Shown: positions 1-11,227, numbered from the stretch's first letter. The stretch: 64,000 nucleotides of DNA from Parapristionchus giblindavisi (GCA_943737045.1 CALSFV010000209.1:1240001-1304000), one strand, 5' to 3'. Numbers and translations: made by a program. Notes: generated from the sequence alone by a model not told the origin.

Positions 1-690
1 TACCGTTCCAAAACGTCCGTGTTCCAAAACGTCCCGTTCCAAAATGTCCCGTTCCAAAACGTCCGTGTTCCAAAACGTCCGTGTTCCAAAACGTCCCGTT
101 CCAAAATGTCCCGTTCCAAAACGGCCGTGTTCCAAAACGGCCGTGTTCCAAAACGTCCCGTTCCAAAACGTCCGTGTTCCAAAACGTCCGGTTCCAAAAC
201 GTCCCGTTCCAAAACGTCCGTGTTCCAAAACGTCCCGTTCCTAAACGTCCGTGTTCCAAAACGTCCGTGTTCCAAAACGTCCGTGTTCCAAAACGTCCGT
301 GTTCCAAAACGTACCGTTCCAAAATGTCCCGTTCCAAAACGTCCCGTTCCAAAATGTCCCGTTCCAAAACGGCCGTGTTCCAAAACGGCCGTGTTCCAAA
401 ACGTCCCGTTCCAAAATGTCCCGTTCCAAAACGGCCGTGTTCCAAAACGTCCGTGTTCCAAAACGTCCGTGTTCCAAAACGTCCGTGTTCCAAAACGTAC
501 CGTTCCAAAACGTCCGTGTTCCAAAACGTCCCGTTCCAAAATGTCCCGTTCCAAAACGTCCGTGTTCCAAAACGTCCGTGTTCCAAAACGTCCCGTTCCA
601 AAATGTCCCGTTCCAAAACGGCCGTGTTCCAAAACGGCCGTGTTCCAAGACGTCCCGTTCCAAAACGGCCGTTCCAAAATGTCGTACTGC
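1..690. repeat. 15/16-bp minisatellite
   Basis: Tandem array of two interleaved unit types, GTCCGTGTTCCAAAAC (16 bp) and GTCCCGTTCCAAAAC (15 bp), with GGCC and ATGT variants, starting at or before the window edge and ending near position 690. Long open frames run through it on both strands only because the unit lacks stop codons; they encode a repetitive peptide and are not genes. The array lies 5' of the UBA2-like exon and may sit in an intron of that gene. Confidence 0.95.
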
Positions 691-880
691 CCTGTAGTTT
701 ATTGAAATTGAGTTACTGTAGTTTACGGTAGTTCAGTACTGTAGTTTACGGTAGTTAAGTACTGCATTTTACGATAGTTACTTTGGTATTTAAAAAAAAC
801 TTAAAGTGTACTTATCATTTTCACTTTTCTACTCCTGCTCATTGTATTTGACTGAAATAATATAATATTGTGATTGTCAG
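691..880. other. Intronic or intergenic sequence with TACGGTA-like repeats
   Basis: Short degenerate repeats built on TTTACGGTAGTT and GTACTGTAG (about 700-780), followed by AT-rich sequence that ends in a plausible 3' splice site (TGATTGTCAG) at 880. No coding signal is visible. Confidence 0.5.
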
Positions 881-985
881 GCTCCACTGAAGCCCAAGCC
901 CGACTGCTACACTTGTTCCATCAAACGAGAGGTGGCCATTCGTGTCAATGTAGAGGAGATGACAGTGAAGACGTTGAGAGATATG
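881..985 (+). CDS. uba-2: Single exon of a SUMO-activating enzyme subunit (UBA2/SAE2-like)
   Basis: A 105-bp open exon (35 codons) flanked by TGATTGTCAG at its 5' side and ATG|GTAAGAG at its 3' side. The peptide contains KPKPDCYTC followed by EVAIRVNVEEMTVKTLRD. This matches the stretch of UBA2 just before the ubiquitin-fold domain, where a C-x2-C pair (CYVC in the human protein) is followed by a beta-strand of the form EVTVRLNV. UBA2 is the catalytic-cysteine subunit of the SUMO E1, acting with SAE1/AOS-1 in the nucleus. The catalytic cysteine domain would lie in exons left of the window. I could not find the next exon to the right, so this is either the edge of a gene with a long intron or an isolated gene fragment. 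Confidence 0.65.
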
Positions 986-1332
986 GTAAGAGATCAGGGG
1001 AGATTATTGATTGATTAGGATCAGATTATGTAATGGCCGAACGATCTACAACAGTTTCCCCGAGTTAGTCGATCTTATACATCTATTGGTAGGTGCGCGA
1101 ATGCGACGGGTCGCTATATGACATTTTTAGTTGCATTTATTGGTTAACTTATCCACACGTAAAGGGAGATGATTTTTGCGAATTTTGTTAGATATCGGAA
1201 AGATACTCCGTATGGCGGGCTTGGCAGAAATTTGTTTCACTAAACGCATTTAGGTACGTAGTTTTTTTAGTTTTTTTTTAACTGTTAGAACGTGGGTTTT
1301 TTTTACTATTATGGTGGTTGTGTTATGGCAAC

Positions 1333-1446
1333 AGTACACCACGAGCAAATCTGAAACCCACCGCTCTAGCAATGCTCTCTCGCTTTCTTTATCTACGAGA
1401 GAGCGGTGGAAGAGCGGAGAGTGAAATTATTTCGGGGTATACCTAT
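1333..1446. mobile_element. Palindromic MITE, ~115-bp family (copy 1)
   Basis: The family consensus has ends close to GGCACACCCCAAGCTAAT, then a stem of CTCTCCGCTCTGGC and ACTCTCTCGC around a short loop, then the inverted stem (GCCAGAGCGGAGAG) and the reverse complement of the end. It can fold into one hairpin and has no coding capacity. Sixteen copies are visible in this window. This copy is degenerate: GTACACCACGAGCAAAT on the left and ATTTCGGGGTATACC on the right. Confidence 0.8.
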
Positions 1447-2014
1447 AATTGTATTGGCTTCAATAGACAGAAAGATTAATTCCGATGATGCGCAGTCGGT
1501 GTTCATCGGTGATTAAGGTGAACTCTGAAATTACGGTAGATGAATGATTACGGTAGATCTCATGCATGAGATGCTGAGATCATCTTCAATAAAGTGGTTT
1601 CAAGTACTGAGGAGCTAGAGTCTGAGTGCAATTGTTGGAGCTCTAGTCTCTTGTATGCTCCGTCCACACCGCTAGGAGATCTATTTAAAATTGTTAGTGC
1701 TCTTGCGCTCTCCTTATTAAGTATTAATATGTACTGTGTTGATAAATGTGTTGTGAACAGGCGAGTTTGCGGTTTCACGGTGGGTATTTTATTCATTTTT
1801 TTATTATTTTAGACGCTTTTGTGTCATGGAAAGATTCTGGTTCAATTGTTGTAAACGCCGGGGAAAACCTGTTGGTTTAGGGTTTCATTACGGTGACAAT
1901 TGTTAATATTTTAGATCAATTATTAGTTCGTCTACGATTGGTTGTGCAAATATGATTCTGACTGCGTATTGAAGATTAGCGGTTTTTATGGTAGTTGTGA
2001 TATGGCAACGGTTT

Positions 2015-2132
2015 AAAAGCACACACCGAGCGAATTTGAAACTCTCCGCTTTGGCAATACTCTCTCGTAGACAAAGAAAACGAGAGAGTGTGGCCAGAGC
2101 GGAGAGTATCAAATTAGCTTGGGGTTTAAAGG
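2015..2132. mobile_element. Palindromic MITE, ~115-bp family (copy 2)
   Basis: Left stem ACTCTCCGCTTTGGC pairs with GGCCAGAGCGGAGAGT on the right. The loop is inverted relative to copy 1 (GTAGACAAAG instead of CTTTATCTAC). Confidence 0.8.
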
Positions 2133-2565
2133 TGGAGTTCCGCGAATGATCATGCAAATCTCTTATATCTCGCTTATGCAAGTGTCTAGTGATATGCATG
2201 AAGATAGGGAGACTACCCGTCGTTCCCTTAGCGTAGTGGTAAAACTTCTGACTAGACCTTCTGACCATTCTGTCTTCACAGTTTGTTCACGAAATTATTC
2301 GCGGGAGTCCACCTTTAAGCTAGTGCATTGCCTAGATCAGAGGTAAGAGAGGAGGTAAACACCAAGATTTGCTCCGATGATGAGTGGTCGATGTTCATCT
2401 GTGATTGAAGTAGGTTATTGTGAGATTACGGCGGATGCTTGACTTTCAATAAAAAATGAATTCGAACTGAGGATAAAGCCATGTTCATACGGAATTGAAG
2501 CATGTTTGGTATTATTATACACGGAACATTTTTCAAGGATAGAAAATAAGAGAAATGCTATACAT

Positions 2566-4077
2566 TAGGGTTGCCGTTGCGTAGGCGTAGTCGAATTTAC
2601 CGCGCCCTCTTCCCATCTCTTGCCCCTCTCTCGCATTTCCCGCACGAAAGATTAGAGACAGCCGGAGGGTGCGTAGTCCCCGCTCCTTTGCGGGGACTAC
2701 GCACTCTTTCTCGCCTCTCAATGACCCTATCCCTACTCTCTCTCCGCTCCACCCGGCTCGCCCCCATTGAGGCACATTTGAAGGCATATCCAACTCCCCT
2801 CTCATCTGAGAGCTTGGCAGTCAACAGCAAAGTTGTAGCTCACATCGACCCGGTTCTGATTCTTTTTTTGTAAGAGTCGATACGATCAAAACAAACGAAA
2901 TTACATTCGTTCTACGGTTTCAGATGGAAATCGAAACAATTACCTTTCAAAATAAGTGTTGGTGTGGACATCTGAATTTCTCTCAATGATCATAGGAATC
3001 AGATTTCCACCTGAATATTTATTATGTTGAGTTCCTGTCATTCCATCTATTCTACAATAGAATACATCATCTACATAATCCATCTACAATAGATATGTGA
3101 TCCTTTTTAGTTATTCTGTTTTTTTTGTTTTCGGCTGTTTTCGTGATCGAGACTGTTTGTTTGTTAGTTATCTATCACTTTCATAAAGACTGATAAAGTG
3201 ATATTTTTAATGGAAAAGACTGGCGACTGAATGATGTTTACAACAGTATTATTCAGTATGCTATAGTACACCTGTTGTGCTCCGCTGCGCTAGCTGTTAC
3301 TTTTTACACTTTTTATTATTATACATAAGTACATTGGGCAAACAAATCTACACTAAAAACACTTAGATAATAAATACTGCATCAAGACCGTGAAAAATGA
3401 AAACAATGTAACAGTCTCGGACACCGGGACATCGTATATTTATGGTATGCGCATTTTTATTGATCTGTCATAGATAATCTCACAACCAGAAGAGCGACGA
3501 GAGTGGAAGAGTGGACCATGAGAGGTTAACAATGTTCCTCTCGAGACATTGAATCATTGAAATGAAAAATAGATGGAATGACAGGAACTCAACATAATAA
3601 ATATTCAGGAGGAAATCTGATTCCTATGATCATTGAGAGAAATTCAGATCTCCACACCAACACTTATTTTGAACGGTAATTGTTTCGATTTCCATCTGAA
3701 ACCGTAGAACGAATGTAATTTCGTTTGTTTTGATCGTATCGACTCTTCCAAAAAAGAATCAGAACCGGGCCGATGCGAGCTACAACTTTGCTGTTGACTG
3801 CGAAGCTCTCAGATGAGAGGGGAGTTGGATATGTCTTCAAACGTGCCTCAATGGGGGCGAGCCGGGTGGAGCGGAGAGAGAGTACGGATAGGGTCAGGGA
3901 GAGGCTAGAAAGAGTGCGTAGTCCCCGCAAAGGTGCGGGGACTACGCACTCTCTCGCAGTGATAGGCCATACTACGAATTTAGGAAGGGAGAGAGTGTCT
4001 CTCACGGGTGATTGCTAGAGAGAAGGGAAGGGATGGCAATTGGGTGCGTAGAATTCGCCCCCGTTCCTGCAACCCTA
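2566..4077. mobile_element. hAT-like foldback element with 8-bp target duplication
   Basis: A 1512-bp element with ends TAGGGTTGC and GCAACCCTA, flanked on both sides by the octamer CTATACAT (2558-2565 and 4078-4085). Long inverted arms cover roughly 2590-3050 and 3550-4070; paired landmarks are GTGCGTAGTCCCCGC hairpins at 2669-2706 and 3915-3950 and CTCAACATAATAAATATTCA against TGAATATTTATTATGTTGAG. Eight-bp duplications and YAGGG termini are characteristic of hAT transposons. No transposase frame is seen, so it would be non-autonomous. The central part (3050-3550) is unpaired AT-rich DNA. Confidence 0.8.
2660..2712. repeat. Perfect-stem hairpin inside the hAT-like arm
   Basis: GTGCGTAGTCCCCGC is followed after a 7-nt loop by GCGGGGACTACGCAC. 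The same hairpin recurs in the opposite arm near 3915-3950. The stem is long and GC-rich compared with the flanking DNA. Confidence 0.8.
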
Positions 4078-4249
4078 CTATACATTAGATGCATAGAAAA
4101 GAAGATATTCATAATCTATGACTTGGATATTTGCACACAACTTACGTCATTATTTTCTTCGTTTCTCTGTTCTTGTTACCACTTGTACTGCATTATATAA
4201 ATCTTCATAATGCGAGATAAATAAATAATAATTATTTATATATATTAAA

Positions 4250-7200
4250 TCAAAGCATTCTAGCAGTAAACGTGAATGAGACATAGTTCATTCTTGCATA
4301 CAAATTGAGCACCATTCGATCGGCGTCTGAACTTATCTTGCCGTATCGAGTGTTTGGACGGCAAAGTCTGAATTATCGATTGATCGGTACTATCGATCGA
4401 TATGATCTACCTTATTCCCGTCATAGCTGGATCACGACTGACTCTAATGTCAACTCCGGCTCCCAAACAATTCTGTGATGCATATCCAGATGTGGATGTG
4501 ACGTCCAATTCGATTCTCCTCCCACTTTGAGCGGTCTACCAATCAATAAATCGATATTTAATCAATCAATAATTGACCTACTCTCAGGGATATCGCACAT
4601 TCCATATAGGTGACGGAGAAAAGTCCGGTTCTTCCTGCGGTGGCTGTGATAGTCTCTGGATTTGTTCCTATTGTTATTGATCGATCACAGCCAGTAGTTG
4701 ACTGAAAGAATTCCATAGTTTCAAGGAACACCTTGAGTTTATTTGAAACTCTACGCTCCGACAATGCTCTCTCGTAGGCAAAGAAAGCGAGAGAGCACTG
4801 TCAGAGCGGAGTGTTTCTAATTAGGATGTGCCGTTAAATAAGATTTTAAAAGAAGAGAAAAACAGCGTGAACGTGAATTATTATTTACATTACATTAAAG
4901 TTTCCCGGGACAAATTGTAATTTGAAGTGTGGAACAATAAACAGCTCCTCAACGAAAAAAACGCGTCTAAATGTCTATTGTGAAACATATTTCATTGTCA
5001 GCAAGACACTCTATAGGGAATGTCTTTTCGAAATCTAACACAATTCGCAAAGATCATCGCTCTTCACTTTTTAAAGCTGATTTATTGGATATTTCAACAA
5101 GTTATAAAAAACCAAATTATTAAAAAAAGGTATGAATAATTTTTCTTTTCTAAAAAATAAATTTAATTACAAATTTATAAATCTTTTTGAGTAGGGAAAA
5201 GGTAAAAGGTGAATGTTCCGTTATTCAAGGCACACAAAGTCCTGAAGGACACTGCTAGGCCAGTGACAATTGAATTGGAAAAGTGAAATATCATTTACCA
5301 TGACATCACAATATAGTCCAGCGTATCCAGGAGGACATTTACATCGATTGCAATCATTCACATTCTGCATTCCTCCATTCAAGCAGGATATCTTACGAGG
5401 ACATTTGGCTATTAAGGTAAAAGGTTATGGTACAACCGACTATTCAAGACAGATGAACTGATCACTTTTAGGTCACTAGGTCTCTAGGTCATCAGGCGAT
5501 GTCTATGGCGGAAGAAATATGAGAGACTCTCTGACTGGATCGAGTTTTCCCAGGGGGTCCAGAGCCCAGAAGGCCGTGGAGAGGTCGATGAACCAGATTT
5601 TTGGACGGTTTTTGGGAAAGAACTGATTTACGAAAATTCGTTCTTGCAAAGTACGGATACATACTGGGTTAGTGATGAAAAGTGATCTCTGACAATGAAA
5701 TGCTACGACTTATCAAACTTTTTTTTTCGATTTTTTAAAAATTCTTTCCCATAAACCGTTAAATTCTTTTCCATAAACCAATTCTGGCCCATCGACACTC
5801 TTGGAATTCTCAAAGTTTCTCATGTGATTCAATATGATTATTGGAAAGTACCGTAGCATCCATAGTACGTGTTGACCAGTTTGATATCATACAACGATGG
5901 TAGATAATTGGACATGGAATGTTGATATCGCTCATAACCACCGCGTGCAACCAGAGTGGCGAGTGAACGGATACGGGCGAAACTATGATTGTATTATTAT
6001 TATTAATAATATAATAATAATAAAAATAAAATAATTATGTACTAGTAGTAGTTCTTTTTGTCGCAGTATAATAATTATGTTTGTACAATGATTACATTTA
6101 ATCGCAAAAATTAAAGGTACACCCCAACCTAATTTGAAAGTCTCCACTGGCCACACTCTCTTGCATTCTTTGTCTGCTGGCGAGTATGGCCAGAGCGGAG
6201 AGTCAAATTAGCTCGGAGTGTGCCTTTAAGATCTTACTCATTTTCAGCATAGTGCATGACACTTCCAAATTCATATGGAATAGCGTACAATGCCGAGTAC
6301 GCAGGAGACTGTTTCACAAAGTTGTTCCTTTCAGTACTCTTAAAAAATCAATAATATGATTTACAGTACCTTGCAATGTCATCAAGCGATAAGTATTTAC
6401 GCCCAATGTTATCCTCATTCAATATAAATCTATGTCGAGAGTATTATGTGATCTATTATTTTTGCTTTATAAACCTGCATTGTGTCATGCTGACAGTGAT
6501 CATGTCGACATAAATAATTGATAATATAGTACCAGTACATTCCATAAGTTGACACGAACATATCTGTCCCTATCATATCTACTCTGCGTATGCCCGACAC
6601 CGAACACATGTTCAAGTTCATGAGCGATGGTTCCAATCTGCCATTATCGATTGATTAGAGATCTACAGTATCTATGGCTACAGTACCCAATCACAATTAT
6701 GTCCAATCGATACGCTCTGTTCACCTCCAGTCCTGCCAAACATAGCGTGACATTTCTTTCCGTTAATGAAGCGAATTCTGTAACAAAACAAGCAAAAGTT
6801 ATTTTGAAAATGATAAAATCAATACTGGCCTGTCCCTTCCAATTCCGTTCTCAGCGAATCTTATGCATGAATTTGCCTCCCAAAATCTTATGGCTGCTCG
6901 AACCGAATTGTATCTGCTAGCAGCTGCAATATAATATAATAATTATGAAAATACAAATAAAATTTGAACGAACGGAAAGCACTGGAGAAAGAGTAAGGAA
7001 TCGGTCCATTCCTCCACATATTAGAGTACGTTTGCACCTTAAGGATTTATAATTTAAAACTCTGCTCTGGTAATGCTCCCTCGCTTTCTTTATCTACGAG
7101 AGAGCGTTTCCAAAGCGGAGAGTAAAATTACCTCAGGGTGTGCCTTTAAGCTATTCTCATTTGTTGTGATGAAAACAAAGAATGAGAATAAGAATAATAA

Positions 7201-9219
7201 GAATATTTTGAAGCCCTCTCGTATAGTGATTACCTGTCTCTTCGTCTTTGATGTACCATTCGATAACATTAAATCATGCTGCTTCCTCAAAATCGATTTT
7301 TTTTTATTTTGCGATATTATACACAGTTACTATACCGAGTGAGTAGTATATCTCCTTCAAAGTAGACATGCCCGCTATCCACACTATCTTCAATTTCAAT
7401 TGGATATTCGTTTGTAGATTCAACTGTCGTTTTCTCGGATCTTCTTTCCTGAATATTTTTTTTTGTTTTTGAACTATTCACTTCATCCAATCATATACAG
7501 TGTAGCCAAAAAGTCATGGGACACTTTTTCAACTTTTTATAACTTTTGATCCAGGAAAGCAATCAAGCTGATCTTTTGAGTCAATGTACAGAATTTATCA
7601 AGGGATACAACCATGACGTGTTGGTGTAATTAAATTAGTTCACTGTTGCATAGCAATAATTCTATCGAAATACACTTTTTTGAAAAATTACATTTCTTTG
7701 GTGAAAGGCGCTGTTCTTCTGAATCACTGTGAGAGTGTAGACATATACTAGGGCTGCACAGTCAAACAATCCGGAATGGCTCTGACTCCGATTTCGAGCT
7801 GAAGCTTTGTTGCAACTTTGACCCCCAAAATTTATAACTCAGCTTCTAGATATGCTAACGACCCGCTCTAAGTGCTGAAATGATTCTAGTGGCGAGTAAT
7901 GTTTATCCCCAGATTACGGTAGCCAAAGCTCGACATTTGCCCTCAGGGTATAAAATAATTTTTTTGAAGGAGGACTGAATTTGAGACCCTACCGTTCATA
8001 GGGCGGGTCTTCTAAAATTATGGTTCCTGCGCAGGCAGCTTAGCAATGTATCATATATTTATTTCCCTTATTTTGGTTTAGTTCCGATTCCTTTTAGACC
8101 CGTAGCAAAAGTTAAGCTGAGGTCTACTCTGCTTCAGCGATCAAAGATCAAAATACAAAGATCAAAGATCGAAGTTCAGAAATAGTATAAAAACTTTTGT
8201 GAACATCTCTAACATGCATAGGTGCTTTGAAAATAAAAGATTCCATCAATAGAGGACCGGGAACGAGAGAAGTGAGAGAGAAAGCGCAAGATCGCGCACC
8301 GAGTAGAGCTCAGAATAACTTTTGCTACGGGTCTAAAAGGAATCGGAACTAAACCAAAATAAGGGAAAGAAATATATGATACATTGCTAAGCTGCCTGCG
8401 CAGGAACCATAATATTAGAAGACCCGACCTATGAACGGTAGGGTCTCAAATTCAGTCCTCCTTCAAAAAAAATATTTTATGCCCTGAGGGCAAATGTCGA
8501 GCTTTGGCTACCATAATCTGGGGATAAACATTACTCGCTACTAGAATCATTTCAGGACTTAGAGCGAGTCGTTAGCACATCTAGAAGCTGAGTTATAAAA
8601 TTTTTGGGTCAAAGTTGCAACCCTGCTACAGCTTGAAATCCTAATCGTAGCTATTCCGGATTGTTTGACTGTGCAGCCCTAGTATATGTCTACACTCTCA
8701 CAGTGTTTCAGAAGAACAGGGCCTTTCACCAAAGGAATATAATTTTTCAAAAAAGTGTATTTCGATAGAATCATTGCTATGCAACAGTGAACTAATTTAA
8801 TTACACCAACACGTCATGGTTGTATCCCTTGATAAATTCTGTACATTGACTCAAAAGATCAGCTTGATTGCTTTCCTGGATCAAAAGTTATAAAAAGTTG
8901 AAAAAGTGTCCCATGACTTTTTGGCTACACTGTATGCCCTGCACAAATGCACTTTGAAGTAATGAAGAATATATTTATTGATCAAACGGATAAAACATGA
9001 ATTTTCAAAGCTACCTCACTGTTTATTGTTATTTTCGAAAAAAATGACCCTCAATCCCATTCACAATATCCCTATATCATACTTTGAAATGAAAGTAATG
9101 ATATAATCCAAGAAGAATCATACCTCACCATCCAATTTCTCTATCTTTTCTTTGAATGCTTCAGGTAGGCTAGTTCCTAGTATAGACGTAAGAATCGAAA
9201 GAAGAAGTAGATGATACAT
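4250..9219 (-). CDS. Astacin-family metalloprotease (astacin-EGF-CUB), complete 13-exon gene
   Basis: Secreted zinc endopeptidase of the nematode NAS type. Inferred exons, 5' to 3': 9219-9124, 7448-7336, 7285-7234, 7037-6974, 6923-6830, 6777-6687, 6637-6533, 6338-6238, 5982-5852, 5408-5299, 4701-4582, 4535-4411, 4367-4250; total 1320 bp, 439 residues, every junction in phase. Order of domains: signal peptide starting MYHLLLLSIL; prodomain with FEGD (62-65), the aspartate-switch motif; basic maturation site KTKRQ (83-87); catalytic domain with HELEHVFGVGH (zinc ligands H176, H180, H186) and Met-turn SVMHY (231-235); EGF-like module (about 283-319; CLNGG and CKCPPGYAGLYC); CUB domain (320-439). 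Likely roles of the family are cuticle, digestion or extracellular processing. Intron 1 contains a foldback transposon and introns 3, 8 and 10 contain MITEs. Intron 5 uses a GC-AG pair in this model. Family assignment is firm; exact exon ends are inferred. Confidence 0.88.
4738..4835. mobile_element. Palindromic MITE copy in intron 10 of the astacin gene
   Basis: Stem CTCTACGCTCCGAC pairs with GTCAGAGCGGAGTG across AATGCTCTCTCG / CGAGAGAGCACT. The ends have decayed. Confidence 0.75.
6114..6233. mobile_element. Palindromic MITE copy in intron 8 of the astacin gene
   Basis: Begins AGGTACACCCCAACCTAATTT and closes AATTAGCTCGGAGTGTGCCT. It abuts the 5' splice site of the exon that ends at 6238, only a few bases away. 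Confidence 0.8.
6778..6829 (-). other. Predicted GC-AG intron in the astacin gene
   Basis: A 52-nt intron reading ACAG|GCCAGT at its 5' end and TTGTTACAG at its 3' end. Using the nearby GT (two codons further, CCA|GTATTG) would put the next exon out of frame and hit TAA within five codons. The GC donor restores frame and gives GRDRIRFINGKKC, which aligns with the astacin consensus (RDYIRIFSGNGC). Confidence 0.6.
7035..7153. mobile_element. Palindromic MITE copy in intron 3 of the astacin gene
   Basis: Arms GCACCTTAAGGATTTATAAT and ATTACCTCAGGGTGTGCC. Its outer edge overlaps the 3' splice site (CCTTAAG) used by the exon at 7037, so the element may supply that acceptor. Confidence 0.75.
7498..8932. 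mobile_element. Tc1/mariner-like foldback element (1435 bp) in intron 1 of the astacin gene
   Basis: Ends CAGTGTAGCCAAAAAGTC and its inverted copy GACTTTTTGGCTACACTG, flanked by TA on each side (7496-7497, 8933-8934). The arms, each about 600 bp, are nearly perfect inverted copies (for example GGAACCATAAT at 8026-8036 inverted and 8402-8412). The TA target and CAGTG start are typical of Tc1/mariner elements. No transposase frame remains. A right-end fragment recurs at 23887-24228, and the inner part recurs at the start of each tandem unit. Confidence 0.85.
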
Positions 9220-9282
9220 CTGATTATGGATAATTGATAAGATTGTATCCTATAGGATTGATGATGAGATGCACAAGATACT

Positions 9283-9376
9283 TTATATTTATGTCTGGCA
9301 ATGCTCTATCGCTCTTATTGAACACGACAGAGCACGGCCAGAGTGAAGAGTAAAGTCAGCTCTGGTGTCCGTTCAA
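9283..9376. mobile_element. Palindromic MITE copy, truncated
   Basis: Core CAATGCTCTATCGCTC / GACAGAGCACGGCCAGAG survives; the outer ends are eroded on both sides. Confidence 0.65.
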
Positions 9377-9993
9377 CCTACATATACTTCTAATGGATTG
9401 TTTTCTTTATTTTTTAGCGTTGGTATACAGAAGTTGGAAAAATATTAATCTGCGAAGGACTTCTGTCACATATATGCGCATGTGGTAAAGAGTATTATTA
9501 TTATTATAGTGGGATTAAAGGAACATACGATATCCTTGACTACTCTATAGTGCCTTTATTAGCTTCCTTGATCGATCTTCCTCGACTGAATTTTCTAAAT
9601 TGAAAACATTCAACATTAATTCAAAGATACTTAAAGGGAGCGTAACCTCTCAATGGTCTCTTCGACGCACATACGTTCTTGTTGATAGAGAATAGAGAAA
9701 TGGTTTCTATAATTTATTGGTAGAGACCATTGAGAGAGACAGATTCAAAGAAGTTTTGAATGTTAATGGTCACAGAAACGGTAATTATTCTACATATTAA
9801 AAATAGAGCAAATGTTACAACACGAGATATAGTGAAACATTAAATACACGTGTGACAAAACTTCAAAAATCTAAAAGTCCATTGCATGGACACGTGTGTA
9901 CTGAAAATACATAAATCAACAAGTGCATAAACAGGGTGAAAGGTGTCACGATGTGACGACGATTTGTCACTGGCACTTACAATTTGTCTTAAA

Positions 9994-10110
9994 TTGACAA
10001 ACCGAGCTAATTTGAAGCTCTCTGCTCTGGCAAACATCTCTCGCTTTCTTCGTCTACGAGAGAGAGTTACCAGAGCGGAGAGTAAAATTATCTCGGGTAT
10101 GTGTTAAATG
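9994..10110. mobile_element. Palindromic MITE copy
   Basis: Runs from CAAACCGAGCTAATTTGAAG to TTATCTCGGGTATGTG, with stem CTCTCTGCTCTGGCAA / TTACCAGAGCGGAGAG. Confidence 0.75.
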
Positions 10111-10140
10111 AAAATGCATTATTTTAACTGGATCCATGGT

Positions 10141-10275
10141 TTAATATCCTCCAGAACACTGTAGAATGTCTGTTGTACTTCCATCTGTCAATAAGAGGAT
10201 ATGACGACAAGGAAAGTTTTCAAGCATGTCATTCACTTTAATAGTCAAGTTGAATTTCATTGTCAGTTCCTTTTC
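10141..10275 (-). CDS. Possible terminal exon of an unrecognised gene
   Basis: A 45-codon open frame that follows a plausible acceptor (ACTGTTATAG) and ends in TAA. The peptide begins EKELTMKFNLTIKVND and ends ILQCSGGY. I do not recognise a family. No convincing upstream exon was found between 10276 and 10600, so it may be a gene remnant or chance. Confidence 0.22.
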   Translation of the reverse strand, partial: EKELTMKFNLTIKVNDMLENFPCRHILLLTDGSTTDILQCSGGY

Positions 10276-11219
10276 CTATAACAGTAAAAAACGTCTCTCT
10301 ACCGACCATCATCAGATCTACAGATCATCAGAGATACAGGTATAAGAAAGTGCGTGTGAGAACCTCTGAAAGTGATCATTGATTTACTATTATGCACTGT
10401 CTTGATAAGATGTATTGTATTGTATCGTACAGTTGTTGTATCTATGGCAATCGCACATCAACACCTCACGTGTAGTATTTCGGATGTTTACGAAAGAGTG
10501 CGACGGAGGTATTGTGGAAAACATTTTTTAACGGATTGTGAGTACCATTGCGGTGAAGGACATAATGGCGTGTGTGCTTCATAACCTCGGAAAGAAGTCA
10601 AAACTGGAAGATAGCAACCCCCAAGTCTAAAGCATCGTTAAATTTGCCTTACGTGCCTACTCCGTAACCTCTTCCGCCGCGTCGTTACGAGCTTACGGCA
10701 TATGTACGTAACGCAAATGTAACGATGCATTAGCCTACTACGACAATGATAGCCATGTCAAAGGCTGTTCTCACTCTACATCGTGAGTGCGAGGAGTCTT
10801 TGCCATGTCCACTCAGCTGAAGTCAAGTACTGGGAACTCCTATTCCTCGCTGTACGATTATCACAGGTCTACACTCTCCAGCTGCTGAAGTTATGATTCC
10901 TTCCAACATCATAACTCTAATCCACCGCCAGATCGGTTAAGGCTGAGCTTGCGGGTGGCAGGACTGACCTCCCCCATCGCTTGTACTCATTCGATCCCCC
11001 CCCCCCTATGATTATCACCTTTTCTCTGCGTTCCATCACTTCCTCAAAGGTAGATCTTCAAAGACACTATCCAGAGCGTACTCGGCAACTATTTCAAGAA
11101 TCACACCTGTCCTTCTATCACGAAGGGATCCATCAACCACGGCGGTTCAATGAAGAAAAATCCCTACATTTAACTTTGGCTTGAAGGCTCTTGCATTACG
11201 AAAAATCGGCAAAGTTGAT
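10276..11219. other. Unassigned stretch
   Basis: Short open frames (10372-10584 plus, 10981-11184 plus) without recognisable domains. Part of 10440-10530 (CATCAACACCTCAC and a GTGAAAAACATT-like segment) recurs in decayed form at about 11838-11910, so it is at least partly repeat-derived. Confidence 0.4.
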
Positions 11220-11227
11220 TTGCACTG

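Larger units (their letters stand above)
986..2557. other. Non-coding stretch with two palindromic MITEs
   Basis: No exon with family-level support was recognised. Short frames here (for example 1594-1812 plus, 1903-2268 minus) lack recognisable domains. Two degenerate copies of the ~115-bp palindromic MITE lie at about 1333-1446 and 2015-2132. TACGGTAGAT is present at about 1535 and 1550. Confidence 0.5.
9220..10140. other. Non-coding stretch upstream of the astacin gene
   Basis: No gene recognised. MITE copies lie at 9283-9376 and 9994-10110. The sequence just upstream of 9219 is the likely promoter side of the protease gene, but I see no recognisable element. Confidence 0.45.

Noticed and set aside
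19..731. Long open frames of up to 228 codons on both strands in the minisatellite
   Set aside because: They follow the 15/16-bp repeat unit, which lacks stops in most frames; peptide is purely repetitive (FQNVPFQNV...).
1594..1812. Possible next UBA2 exon (VVSSTEELESE)
   Set aside because: Vague resemblance to the ISSEE segment only; no good splice sites or wider similarity.
6430..6636. Frame starting MEPSLMNLNMCSV on the minus strand
   Set aside because: Shadow of the astacin zinc-binding exon in another frame.
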